Below are positions 12,101 through 24,664 of a stretch of DNA of 64,000 bases, in pieces; position 1 is the stretch's first letter, and the number at the start of each line of letters is the position of its first letter. The notes below the pieces were generated by a model. That model ran no database searches. It was not told the origin of the DNA and saw only the letters and a program-made list of their open reading frames with translations. The position numbers and the translations under genes were made by a program. The stretch spans positions 46,251,057 through 46,315,056 of the forward strand of contig CM035236.1 in NCBI GenBank assembly GCA_020226215.1, written 5' to 3'. The DNA is from Sindora glabra (Eukaryota > Streptophyta > Magnoliopsida > Fabales > Fabaceae).

Positions 12101-13000
12101 TATCATAAAATCGAAAATATTTTCCTCCAAAAGTACAAACACTCCTTAAAATTTTTTATTTCAAAATTGTGGATGTTATTGTATGTACATTATTATCATA
12201 TGAAATACTATCATAATCATATGCCTTTGTATTGTTCTGGTTGTTAAAAAATACTTTCATAAAACGAGTAATTTTAGGATAAAAATAAAGGATTTAATCA
12301 GTGTAAATTAATTTAATACTATTACATACTTATGTGTTATCATATTAAGAAAAAATTATCAAGTACATACATCCTCATCACTTGCTAATAGTGTAAAATA
12401 ATTTATACTAACAATGAATTAAATTTAATGCCAAAAATAAAATGAGAACTTCTAAATTCCAACAGTCACTTGAAATTTAAGTTCATAAGAAGTTTTCAAA
12501 TACGTCTTTGTTAGCCAGATTTATCAATCTTAACGATGACATTTATAGCTCCAACGAGCAAAGAGTGTTGTGTGATAAAAGGAAATTTTAAAGAACAAGT
12601 AGTTTTATAAATAAATCTCATGAAATTGTTTTCTATATAAACTATTTATTAGGCTTGATTTGTTTGTTCTACAGGTTATTGGGTCCGTAGACTAATTTAT
12701 TTTCGTTGAATAAAGTATCTTTATTAAAAAAATAGAAAAAATTTCACTCTAAAATGTTTTATTATTCATGATCGTTATTGTAAAAGTTTACCATAAATTA
12801 ATAAAGTCTAAGGTGTAACGCTATGAAAAATTTTTGTATCGTCAAGGAGTCTTTTTCCTCATTCAATAAAAAAATAATTATAAATTTTAATATCTTAAAA
12901 TTTCAACAATATATAATTTTTAATGCGTTTTGATCCGTAAAATTGGTACTTGTTAATTTTTTATTGATGAGAGTAAAAGCATACCTTCCACTCAAAATTT
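9160..13000. other. Intergenic DNA, no gene recognised
   Basis: Mostly A+T-rich spacer. A 78-codon minus-strand frame (9319-9555) resembles no family I know. A compact G+C-rich patch at 11150-11340 contains GCCGGC twice within 20 bases around a GCTGCTGGCC core. Nothing else stands out. Confidence 0.6.
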
Positions 13001-13019
13001 ATAGAAGTTCCTCTTGACA

Positions 13020-13160
13020 CCTGACACCAGAACTGGTTTGATGAGTTTGACTCTCTCTCTCTCTCTCTCTTCATCGAACCCAGAAACCGAATTAGATCTT
13101 TCTACTCGTCTCAAACTCTCTTCATCTTTGGCGAAATCTCAGTCTCAGACAAGGTACCGT
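13020..13160 (+). other. Exon-like fragment with CT microsatellite and splice donor
   Basis: An ATG at 13040 opens a Ser/Leu-rich frame (MSLTLSLSLSSS...), partly encoded by a CT microsatellite at about 13050-13070. It continues through PETELDLSTRLKLSSSLAKS to a good donor, CAAG/GTACCG, near 13154. CT runs and Ser-rich starts are typical of plant 5' exons and transit peptides. No following exon could be recognised, so it may be a gene fragment or a chance match. Confidence 0.3.
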
Positions 13161-14145
13161 ATCTGCTTTCACTTCTTGATTAATCTCTTTAATATCCTCT
13201 TCCTATGTTTCTCTTTGGCGTTTATATCTGAGCGTAGAAAGGGAGAGTAATGAGATTAGGTTTTCAAAGAACCAAAAACTACAAGAAGAAACTTAATTTT
13301 AAGCATTGAGATAAGTAATTTTAAATTTTCAAAAAAAAAAAAAGACCAAATATCGCAAGAACGAAATATAGCATTAGTGCATAACTGATGTGATAGTTAT
13401 TACGTCAACAATGATATTATTGAATAGATTAAAGTGAGATTTCAAGTTAGAGGATTGTAATGTCTGAAATACATATTGCATTTTGGTTTCTGCATCTTGC
13501 TATTATCTGATTGTGAAGTGCCCTGTACTAATAATCCATATGAGTATATGATGTTCATTTGAAATTAGAACTCTGTAAATATATTAATGTTTGGTTGCAA
13601 TTACCCCTATTAACAGAAAAATAGAATGGAATAATGAACTGTTATCATGTCAACTCATGCTATTTTTTCCAGATGTTCTTGTACTTCCCCTTTTACTTCT
13701 TCTTTGTCTCAAACGTTCATTCAGAAAATTGTAAGAAATGCAGAACATAATCGATTTGAATTTTGAACGTACTCTGTAAGTATTGACCCAGAAAGCACTT
13801 CAGTTTTTATAACAACATAACATATTTTAGTACATTCTGAACTTTTTCTTTTAAGGAATTTTAAAACTGTTTAGCAGTGTCCGAGTAATTAGTAAAAACC
13901 TTGTTGTGTGAGGGTTCAAAAGTATATGATGTTTGTGTCTTTCCCTTAAAAGTGAAGTGTTTCTAATATTTGCGTATCAGCGGATCAATACATTTGCATT
14001 GTCCATATGAACAAATAAAATATTGTTTTCTTCCGTTGTTTGTCAATTATTGATGTTATATTTAAAGTCCTGTTTTGTGACACATTTCATGATTTATTCA
14101 GAGCAATTAGAAATGCGATCTGCAATAATAGCATTTTTTATAATT

Positions 14146-14146
<1 letters not shown>

Positions 14147-14188
<42 letters not shown>
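14147..14188. repeat. (TA)n microsatellite
   Basis: An uninterrupted TA dinucleotide run of about 40 bases, flanked by ordinary A+T-rich spacer. Confidence 0.9.
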
Positions 14189-14192
<4 letters not shown>

Positions 14193-14599
14193 CTGCTAAG
14201 CCGCCAACAAAAATAATACATAGGAGATATTTAGTTCACAAAAGTTGCATAGGAAATAAGAAATTTTTTATTCATTTGATTAGTTACTAATTGTTAAAAT
14301 GAAAAAAGTAAAACTTATTGAAAAGTTATACTTCTTCTTACAAATCATAAAGAAGTTGTTTATTCACACAACTTTTGATAAAAAAAATGTCACAATCTAA
14401 ATCCAATCGTGATCAGCCTGAATTTCTATATCCAGTATTCACTAACTTTACCACTAATTTCTCTAGTTCTACCCAATGAAAATTTTCTTATTTCTATAGA
14501 TATTCAAATTAAATCATAAATTCTTACAGAAAATGGATAATAGATATTTAAAACAAATCATAAATTCTTATAGAAAAATGGATAAAGTTTTCCTATTTT

Positions 14600-17500
14600 T
14601 AGACACTTTTTGAGAGCTACTCATCTTAATTTATAAAATCTATATTCTTTACAAATACAACAACATCATCAACATACACAATACTACACAACACTACACA
14701 TCAAGTATTGAATTAATCTAAACTCTATATGCATATCTCAATCTTAATCCAACTATCAGAATCCTTCAACCAGGCTGTCTTTGACCTTCCATGGATACAA
14801 CAAAGCTCAAATCCTTTTATCTTAACCTAAAAACATTGAAAAACAAATGGAATGAGTTACGAGAAATCAGTGAGCATATATCTACCACTTTTAAATCTTA
14901 ATTCAATTATATTAAACATTTATATGCTAATTAGTTATTTGACACAGGAGTAAATGCAATCTATACTCCTTAAGTTTATGAGATATGCAAAATTAAGACT
15001 TAGATTGAGTATTCACCTGCGCACAACTTAAACTTTATAATTCTCATCACAAGTCACAATATCTCAACTATTCATTAGCACACAATATCATTATTATATC
15101 ACATGCACCTATTTCAACTGGTTATCACGTTCGTAAATCAGCAATAAAGTTCATTCACATTAAATCGTCTTGATCACATCAATCAAAGATATTCAATCAT
15201 AAACAAGTTTCCATATCACATGATAAATGCATATCAATCATAATGATAATACATGCATCCGCCTTTTGTTTCTTAATCCAACCTCATACTTTTTACAAAA
15301 TTTTCATCCTTATTCCTCTCAGATCAATCCCATATCTTACTCGCCAATTCCCCATCCGGTCTTTGCATCATCGCCCTTGTCATATTTTTCATTTCAAATG
15401 TCACTTGTGGCATAATTCACATCATAATATACACAATAAAGCTCAACTTTATAAACCATAATTTCAATACAATTTAACTATTCATCCTTATAGGCCACTT
15501 AAAGCACATAACACTATATATAAATAGTAGTACCATCAGACTCTCTTGCATAGCCACAACACTCTTTCACATCTTGATATAGACCATATTATCATTATAA
15601 GTATAGAAGTAACAATATAATTTCAAGCACAATATAAGTATCATTTACCATCACAACTTAATCATAATAATTTATAATATCATATATGCTTCAAGAGCAT
15701 GTGCCAATGTTCTTTTAAGTAGATAATTATTACTTATCATATGAATCATCCTCAAGTTACTCATACATGGCTACAAGATTGATTTCATAGTATACTATGC
15801 TTTGCAGTTATGTTATTAGAAATTTACAGATGAATGGGCATATTATCAATACCATTTATGATAAAGATTATAAAATACTACATTTAAACACATTATTACT
15901 AAGGTATAAGTTTAGAATAGGATATATATTCAGTTGGGATTGTCCAATTACTTCGAGAGTTCCCTATTGTGTTGCTTTCACATTCCACTCCTTCCTAATT
16001 TATGATTTACAAGAATAACTTATAAATATAGAGTAGCTACTCATTCTTCTTTTTGAATATTACCATTCTAGATTTATTTTATAATTATTTTAACATTTAA
16101 AATCATTAACTCCTTATATTTCCTAATATGAACCTATGACATCAAAACACTATATTTTAAGGAATTGCTTAAATCAAATTTGAATGCTAAGATATTAGCT
16201 TTTATAATGTAGATATATTCTAGATATAGTAATATAATATTTTAAAGCCTCATATCATTATTTTATTTAGGTTCTACTAAGTTCTCAAAATAGGATGATA
16301 AATTAAAATTTCATTGAATTGAGCTCAAAATTTTCATAATATCAAAATATAGCATTATAGAAAACTTCAATCATATTATTCTATCACTCTGTAGCATAAG
16401 AATATTATTTCTTAAAAGTATCGCTAAAAATCTATAATATATGAAAAATGAGTCTTGCTCGAATCAAGTTGGAGCCTTTCAAAATATGAAAGTATAATAC
16501 TTCATAATTACTCCAATGCTGGTATTCTAACATTCTATATAATAAAACTCTTATTTTTTTAAGTCAATACTGTATATTTCAAACACACATAGAAAATGAG
16601 TTTTCTAGATCTTGCATGAATCTTTCAAAATAATAAGACACAATGCCCTTCATATATTTTAGTCTTTTTATTTCAACCCTTTATAACACAAAAGTCATAT
16701 TTTTCAAGCTATCACTATATATTCAGACATATACAAAAATGAGTTTCTGTGGACTAAACATGTATCTATTATAAAATAGAATAAAGTAGTCTATTTATAC
16801 TTTAATCATTTAATTTTAGTATTCTATAATATAAAATTTATATTTTTCACATGCATCATTGTTGTGTCAAAATACCTAAATGATTTTTTTTCTTGGATCC
16901 ACCAATAAAATATCATAAATATTAAGACTTTACGATATAGGAATATTTATTGTATCCAAAAAAGGTTGCTAGCAACTCATCAATAGCAAAATCTTGCTTG
17001 ATTGTTAGCATGAGAAAAGGACCAAATGGCCTTGCAATTTTTTGCTACTATTGCATGTTCTTTTAGAGCATAAATAACACCATACCTTAACATTCTAGGT
17101 CTAACTCATCAAAAATGGAGGCCAAATGAAAACTTGTTTGAAAACACTATGTTAGACTTACTTTGTTGCTGGTTGGTTATAGAGCCCTCTTTACGTGTCA
17201 TGGTGGCTTAGCATAGCACTCTTTGTTAGAGATGTTTGCTAGCATTTCAAGAAACCACCCATGGTAGTAGTTGCAGCTCCACTTGAAGCAACTATAGCAA
17301 TGCCTTAGAGAGAGAAGAGGTGAGGGAGAAAAAAGAAAGAAAGGGAGAAGTAGGCAAAAAATGAGAAAGAAAGAGAGTGAATCGAGAAAAAAGGGAAAGA
17401 AAAGAGAAAAGAAAAAGCTATGGGCTGTTATCTGGTGCAATAAGGCGTATCGTAGACACAAATATAATTAAATCTCAACCCTTTATTTATTTTCATAAAA

Positions 17501-17851
17501 TTCTAGCCTTTCATTTCCATTCTAAAGTTGCATATTTTTATTCATGTACTTATAACAATTCCTCACATCCTAAACAGTAGAAAAAAAAAAACACTTCTCA
17601 CAAATTGCAAATTTACTAATGAAAGTTGCCACCAAAATTAATTTTTATATTTTTATGAACTTCTCACCCTAAATTTCTAAAAGTCCTAATATGTGGATAC
17701 GTTTCTGTTATATAAAATTATATTAATATCATATAGCTAAGGTTGAAAATATCCATATTTCATTTTGATATAAGTACAATAATTTAATTATCCTCTTTTA
17801 TTAAAATAAATACTTCGAGTATCCTTTTTTTTATCACCTCGGGATATTACA
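14600..17851 (-). repeat. Probable solo or truncated Ty3-type LTR on the minus strand
   Basis: Read on the minus strand it starts TGTAATATCCCGAGGTGA at 17851, a common start of plant Del/Tekay-class LTRs. It runs about 3 kb without coding potential, through a purine-rich A/G block (17310-17410) and a ACTCATTCCATT-like block near 14850, ending near 14600. LTRs of 2-4 kb are usual in that class. No internal region and no second copy are present. The right boundary is fairly clear, the left one is not. Confidence 0.4.
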
Positions 17852-20800
17852 GAAAAAGTTTCTATATTTTCTATAAATAGAAATACAAAACTATCCCTAT
17901 TTAATTTAACTAATAATCATTTTAACCTATTATTCTTAGTATTCAAATATTCGAATAAATATAATTTATTAATTATAAAATATAATAATAAAATGATTAT
18001 TATATAAAATAAATATTAAATATTATATCATAAATATAATTATTATAGAAATTTAATTCTAAATGAAAATATATTTATTATATATGTTTTATTTATTATT
18101 TTATATTTATTATATTTAATACTTATTATTTTCATATTTAATTATAAAAATAAAAAACATAAATTTCTTATATATGAATTTAATAGAATTAATTATTTAT
18201 TGCATTAATTATTTAGCTAATATTTTTATTTTAATTATATTTAGATAATTTAAGATATATAAGACATCTTAATAATTTTATATAAACTATTTTATTTTTT
18301 AATAGTAAATTGAAAAATAATAAATAACCAATTTAGAAAATTTATGATGGAAAGAGAGATTAGATATATCATTTAAAAAAGATAATTAGAGATAATTAAA
18401 ATTTATCAATATTTCATATTTTTTATATTATAATTTTAGAGAGTACATTAATAATATTGATAATACTTTCTAATAAGTTTAAAGTTGAATCAAATAAAAT
18501 ATAAAAAGTTAGTTTCTAAGAATTGTCAATTTGTTAATATCAAACAACTTTGAACATATTTCAAAAAATTTATAAGAACATTTATTTTTTTGAAAAATTT
18601 AACTTTTTATAATAATTTACTTTTTGTATGAACTAAATAACTAGATAGATTCTAGGCTAAACGGCCAACAAAACAAATAAGCATGAAGCTTAATTTTGTA
18701 ACATGTATATATGTATGTATATATGCATGACCAATGGGTTTTGCCTTTAGCATTAAGCTAAGCTTTAATTTGAGTCCAATCTAGGTATGTAAATAAGTAA
18801 GGTTAATTACTCACAAATATCTTAAGATCAACTTACAAAAAAGCCGATTCGAATTTGATTTTAAACAAATTGAACCTAAAAGAGTGAAATTTTATTAATA
18901 TATAAGTTGAGCTTAAGTTTCAAATTACTTAGTTCAAACTATTCACTAATCTGGATAGTCTAATAATAAAAAATATATTTTTATAATAATAAAAATATTT
19001 TTTTATTTTGTATTATATATAAATAATTTGATACATAAAAAAATTTCAATCATATCAATAATTGTTGAGATTACATGAGAAATTTTGATACGTTAATTAA
19101 AATAATTAACTTTTTAATGTTACTTTTTGTTAAATATAATATGACAATCGTATAAATATTTTGATAGATTTGATGGTTGTAGAAAAGTTTATATTAATAA
19201 GTAAAATAAAATAAAAAAATCTAGTATTTACTTTATTTATTAAAGATAATATTTTATATACTCAAATTTAACTAAAATAACAATTTATTCAAGTAAAGTT
19301 GTGTGAGCTTGTTTAAGTTCATATTTATTAGAAACTCAAAAACTCATATTCAAATATTCCAAACTTGATGTGAAATCTAGGTCTAATAATATATTATTGG
19401 AATAAACTCATATAAATTCATTTGAGCTCGTATTTAAATCAAGTTTGAATTTTATTTCAAATTATTCAAACTTTATAATGTTCAACTCGAATTTAAACTT
19501 ATTTATTTTTTGTGAATTCAAACTTATAAATATCTTACTCACCTCTATTGGTATGCACCCCTAGTCCAATCTCTAATTAGAAATACTTTTATATTTTAAT
19601 TATAATATATAATTTTATTTTTCTCAATCTATAAAAAATAGATATTTGAAAATAAAATTAATAACAATTTCTCTTCTCTTAAATATTAATAGAAGTATGA
19701 ACACGTGCTGTAAATATATCTCTATTGTTGATGTATGAGCTTGTGTTGTATCCAATGATTTTAAATTTGGTCTGGCCCAAACAATTCAACTATTGGACCA
19801 AAACCCAAAGTTCTTACCGGATTAGGCCACATGATGAACCCAATTAAAGAGTTGGTACGGATTAAACCAATGTGAACCAGGATAAGCTTGAAAAACCAGC
19901 CAACTCGATGGTTTGAACTAAACCACCTTCATTTATAAAAGAAATTTGCTGTGCCTGAGGAAAATCAAAACGAACGACCGACCGACTGCAAGGTTGTGTC
20001 CATCATCCTTCCCCCTCAGCCAATTTCATTCCTTACAATGATATAGCCAAATTTTATATATAATAAACAATTTTATCGGTGTCTATATTGTTAATATTTA
20101 TAAATATTACACTGTTATGTTATTCAAGCATATTAAGCATAAGATATAATTGTTACAAATACATATTAAACTAAAAAATCATATGACTGATTCAAGTCAA
20201 ATTCCAAAACTTAAACGTGTAATGTGCTATTAACCCAAGTCCTAAAAAAATCAAATCAAAATAAAATATTTGAAATTAACTAAATGGAATCGAATTTTAT
20301 CAATTATGATTAATAATGTTAATTTGTTTTAAGTAGAGTTGATTTTGATGATTATAATTATAATAACATCAATATTTATAACTTTTTTATTTTAAAGATC
20401 ATTATGCCAAATGATGATGATTTTGGATTTTATTTTTCTTCATAATATATATATTTTAATGTCATGTACAATTATATAATCATATTAATTGTTTCAACCA
20501 TGATTTTGAATCAATCAATAACTACATCAGATTTCAAAAACATTGGTAGTGACATGATATTATTATATTTTAATTATTTTGTATATTTTTAAAAATATTA
20601 TTAAATTATAAAAAATATTTTTATTATAAATTGTGTTTAATAATAGGGAGTAATGGTTAATGGTAGTTGATGACTAATAGTAGTTTGTAATCAACTGTAG
20701 TCTTTAGTAACAAATGATAATAATGGTGAGGTTGGCAGACAATAGCTATTGACGGACGGCATTGGCTAGGAGTTATCATTAAAAATAGGTGGCAACTAGT

Positions 20801-21414
20801 AACAAATGACAGTAAATAATGGACATTAATAGTGGCTGATGATAAATAGTAATTATCAGTAATAAATAATAATGAATGATAATCATTAGTAGATGATGAT
20901 GCCTGATGATGGATAATGATGAACAATGATCATCAATAGTGCATGATGATGAATAATGGTCATGATGAAATAATATATTAATTATAGTAAAACTTTAATA
21001 GAAGGGTTAACAAAATAGTGGATTTATATCAATAAAACATTCTTAAATTTTGAAAATATTGGATACCTACCTCCCCTCTTATAAAAATATTTTAAGAGAA
21101 TATTAAATTTAAAATATTTCTAAAAATGTAAATATTTCAAAACATATAAATTTTTTAAATTTAAACCAAACATATAAATTTCATATTTCCTTAAGATATT
21201 TTTTAAAATGTGAGAAAAACTCTATAAATCAAATACCACCTTAAGATTAAGAGCTCTAAACAAATCGCACACAATTTGGACTCTAGATACATGGTCTTGA
21301 GGGAAAATGGTGTCTTGAGAGAGTTCATTTGCATCATAAGACATATTGAGATAAGGAAGAAAAAAATAAAATAAACTATCGGTACATATGATAAGAAAAA
21401 TTTCTTGATATTTA
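17852..21414. other. A+T-rich intergenic DNA with repeat-like patches
   Basis: No gene. 18782-19562 looks like an old MITE: its left part has TAGGTATGTAAATAAG and its right end, on the other strand, has TAGAGGTGAGTAAGAT, but no duplication is convincing. 19750-19960 has interspersed-repeat texture (multiple AACCA/GGTTT words). 20640-20960 is a degenerate GATGATAATAGT-type simple repeat that produces a spurious 89-codon frame. Confidence 0.5.
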
Positions 21415-22108
21415 GGTTCTATTTCGTAAAAATAACTAATAAATTAGTTAATAGTTGACAAAATAGTTAATAGTTAATAAACTTTATCAATTAATAGTTG
21501 TTCCAACATTTCAACTATTAGTTAACTTATTAACTATTAGCTAATAATTAATAATTAATAAATTAACTGCTCATATAAGAAGTATTTTATAAAAATTAGT
21601 TATTGAATTATCTAAAATTATAAAATAATATAAAATGATATATTAATAAAAATAGATATATAATTAAAATAATTCATATTTATTTAAAAATTATATTATA
21701 TTAACACAAATAAGAAGTTCAAAATAAAAAATATAATATTTAATATTTAATTAATTATTTATATATATATTTATTTATTTACATACATATTTTTATATAT
21801 TATAATTTAAAATTAGGATATAATTATGTTAAAATTAAATTAATTATATTTTATAAAAAAGATAATATTTAGATGTTATTAAGGGTATGATTTATAAATC
21901 AATAAAAAGAATAAGTATGGATTTAAAAAAATAAAAAAAGTAATAACTTGTAAGTTATAAATTATTTCAAGTAACTTATTAAATCAGAATTTACTTTTTT
22001 TAATAAGTTAATGCACGAATTACTTTTAAAGCATAACTTATAATTTATTAATTAAGTCAATAAGTTACAAATTGACTCAATTTGTTACGTGAAATAAAGT
22101 TCTAGAGA
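21415..22108. mobile_element. Candidate MITE of about 0.69 kb
   Basis: The left end reads GGTTCTATTTCGTAAAAATAAC. The reverse complement of the right end reads GAACTTTATTTCACGTAACA, so both share a TATTTC-GTAA core. The internal sequence is A+T-rich and self-complementary around TAGTTAATAGTTAAT-type words, the usual look of hAT-type MITEs in plants. Flanking 8-mers GATATTTA and GAGATTAT match only partly, so the duplication is not proven. Confidence 0.4.
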
Positions 22109-24378
22109 TTATTACTAATTTTCACATTCATATCTCAAGGTTAGCAATGTTCACGTTTTTCAGTTTAATGAAAATTTTATATTATTAAAAAAATGATAAA
22201 ATAATAAAAATAATAAAAATAATTTTATAAAAATATAAATTTAAAAATTTTAAGTTAATTTTACTTTTTTTTTTACAATAATACACTTATTAATTATTAA
22301 TTAAAGTAATTATTAGTGATGATAAATTAATTTTAATATCTTTTATAAATTTATTGTTATTAAATTAATAATATAATTTTTCATAAGTAAGTGAAAATTG
22401 TTAACATCTATATAGAATGTGGTGAAGATTAACAGTCTCCAAATTACAAAGGATAATACCAAATATACTGATAAATAATAGCCGAATATTGTCCCGAAAT
22501 GTTATTAATAATATCTTGACCCTTTGGGCATTCGGGTGGTTTATTTAACTTCCAAATCAAATGGGTGATATTAATTCCCGTCCACTGTGGTACAAAATTT
22601 TCAGGTCTCCTTACATTATTCAAAAAATAAAAAAATTTACTTTTAGGATGATTGAATTTTATTTTTTTGATTTTAAAAATTTAGAATTTACTCTCTTAAT
22701 TTTTATATATTTGAAATCAATATTCATTATTAACTTAATTAACCAGTTTATCATATTATGGGATTTTTTAATGAATTTTTTGAATAAGAATCATAATATT
22801 ATAGTATATTAATTTATTTTTATCATTTTTTACATATAATATCACAACTGATTTTTATTATATTTAATTAAAATTTTATTTACCTAATTTCATTTCTATT
22901 AATTATATAACATAGAAATTATTTGTAAAAAATGACAACATAAATAAAAATACTATAATATTATGATTTTTATTTAGAAAATTATGTAATTTGATAAAAT
23001 GGTAAATCAAGTTGATGATAAATGTTAATTTTATTTTTTATATAATTTAAGGAAGTGATTTTAAAATTTTTGAAGTTAAATGAGACAAAATCTAATCATC
23101 TCAAAATTAAAAAAAGAAGACATTTTATATATTTTCCGATAAAATTTTTTTATGAAAGGTACTTATGGTATATTGATGGGTATTAAAAAAATATATTTTA
23201 TATATTTTCGGATAAAAAAATGTTTATGAAAGGTACTTATGGTTTATTGATGGGTATAGATGAAGAGGTGAAGGTTGAGGGCTACTTCGTACCGGCCAAG
23301 AAGAATTAAAAAAAAAAGTGATAATATATTTCAATTACTTCAGTGCATAATGTTATTTTTTTTCTAATTTGTGCTAATTTAATGCATTATTCATGATAGT
23401 TAATGAAAATATTTATTAAAAATATTTCTGTATAAACTCTTTATCTCATCTATAGAATTTATAATTACTGAATGTTTCAATTTCAATTTTTTTTCTACGG
23501 AAATAACAGTTACACAATTTCATTTATAATTATATATAACATGCAACAAATAGACATATATTACTGATATAAATACAATTACATTGGTCATGGATAAATA
23601 TAAAACTAATATATCAACACATGATTCTCCTAAAAAAGGTATTGTGAATGTCATTGGAGAATAAAAATTTATATCAAACACTCAAGTCTAATAAGCGTTA
23701 TTTGAAATTTCAATTAAAATATATAACTAATTATATTCAGTTTAATATTAAATTATGCAAATAAAAAAAATACAAAGATTCAAGGTGTGGAATCAAGACA
23801 TTGAGAGAGAAAAACCCAATAACAGCGTTAGATGCCATTTATCATTCACTTTTTAAATTCTTTGGATTATTATGGGTTGAGAATAAATATTTATATCAAA
23901 GTCTAACCAGTGTAATGTGAAATTTGAAGTAAATTATTTAAATAAATTTATTTAAGAGTAATGCTATATACATAAAAAAATAAGATTCAAAATTAGATTT
24001 TGAATAGAAATTAAGAGATGTGATTAAATATAAGATAATGAGATAAATTTATAAAATTCAATATAATATATATAAAAAGTTCGGAACTTGACTTTGAAAT
24101 TCATTTTTGGTATTTATAATATTTATCCTTTTTTTAATATTTTACAAATGAAAAGGGACAAAAAGGAGTGTCCAAATTACTCTATTCTAATTCTGATACA
24201 TTCATCATAATTGATCAAAGAAAATCCTACTGTCACATCTAATAATTTTTTGTTATAATTAGATACGTTGTCGCAATACTGTTACTTATTCTGAAGCAAA
24301 CAATGTATGCATGCAATTTTAAATAATCAATTAATTTTAAATTAATATTGTATATGTAATTAACAATTAACAATGAAT
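22109..24378. other. Intergenic DNA upstream of the permease gene
   Basis: A+T-rich spacer with no recognised gene. It contains a short tandem duplication (23122-23257, separate entry). Long A/T runs give spurious open frames such as 22561-22812. Confidence 0.6.
23122..23257. repeat. Two tandem copies of a 63-bp segment, 73-bp period
   Basis: Copy 1 (23122-23184) and copy 2 (23195-23257) share ATTTTATATATTTTC at the start and TATGAAAGGTACTTATGG in the middle, with only a few changes. A ten-base A/T spacer separates them. Confidence 0.85.
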
Positions 24379-24664
24379 TATAAAAATGAAAATTCAAGAA
24401 TCTTGACAGTTGACACATTGCATCCTATTAAAGTATGTGCGTTGTTCAATGCAGCACTGCTCTCAAAGTTTGGAGGGGGAAACGCAGGCAGAAAACGATG
24501 TATGGTCATATTGTTGACGTAAACATCACATGAAGTCTCAGTTTTCTGTCTATTTCTCTTACGATTCTTCAAGTAATGTTCAAAGGGATTTGTCATTTTG
24601 GTAGAAGTAAACGAACTACGATTCCTTTTGAACCTTTACTTGCTTCTGTTACTTTGAAAGGAAA
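24379..24664 (+). promoter_or_regulatory. Candidate TATA box and 5' leader of the permease gene
   Basis: TATAAAA at 24379-24385 is followed by about 280 bases before the first in-frame ATG at 24665. Base composition becomes more balanced from about 24410, as expected for a transcribed leader. The transcription start is not known, and a minus-strand frame across 24378-24596 is treated as chance. Confidence 0.3.

Noticed and set aside
17198..17461. 87-codon minus-strand Phe/Leu-rich frame
   Set aside because: Encoded by the complement of an A/G-rich run inside a probable LTR; the hydrophobic look is a composition effect.
20657..20926. 89-codon minus-strand open frame
   Set aside because: It is produced by a degenerate GATGATAATAGT-type simple repeat; the His/Tyr/Ser composition follows from that repeat.
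24378..24596. 72-codon minus-strand frame upstream of the permease
   Set aside because: It overlaps the likely promoter and leader of the permease; no motif or neighbour supports it.
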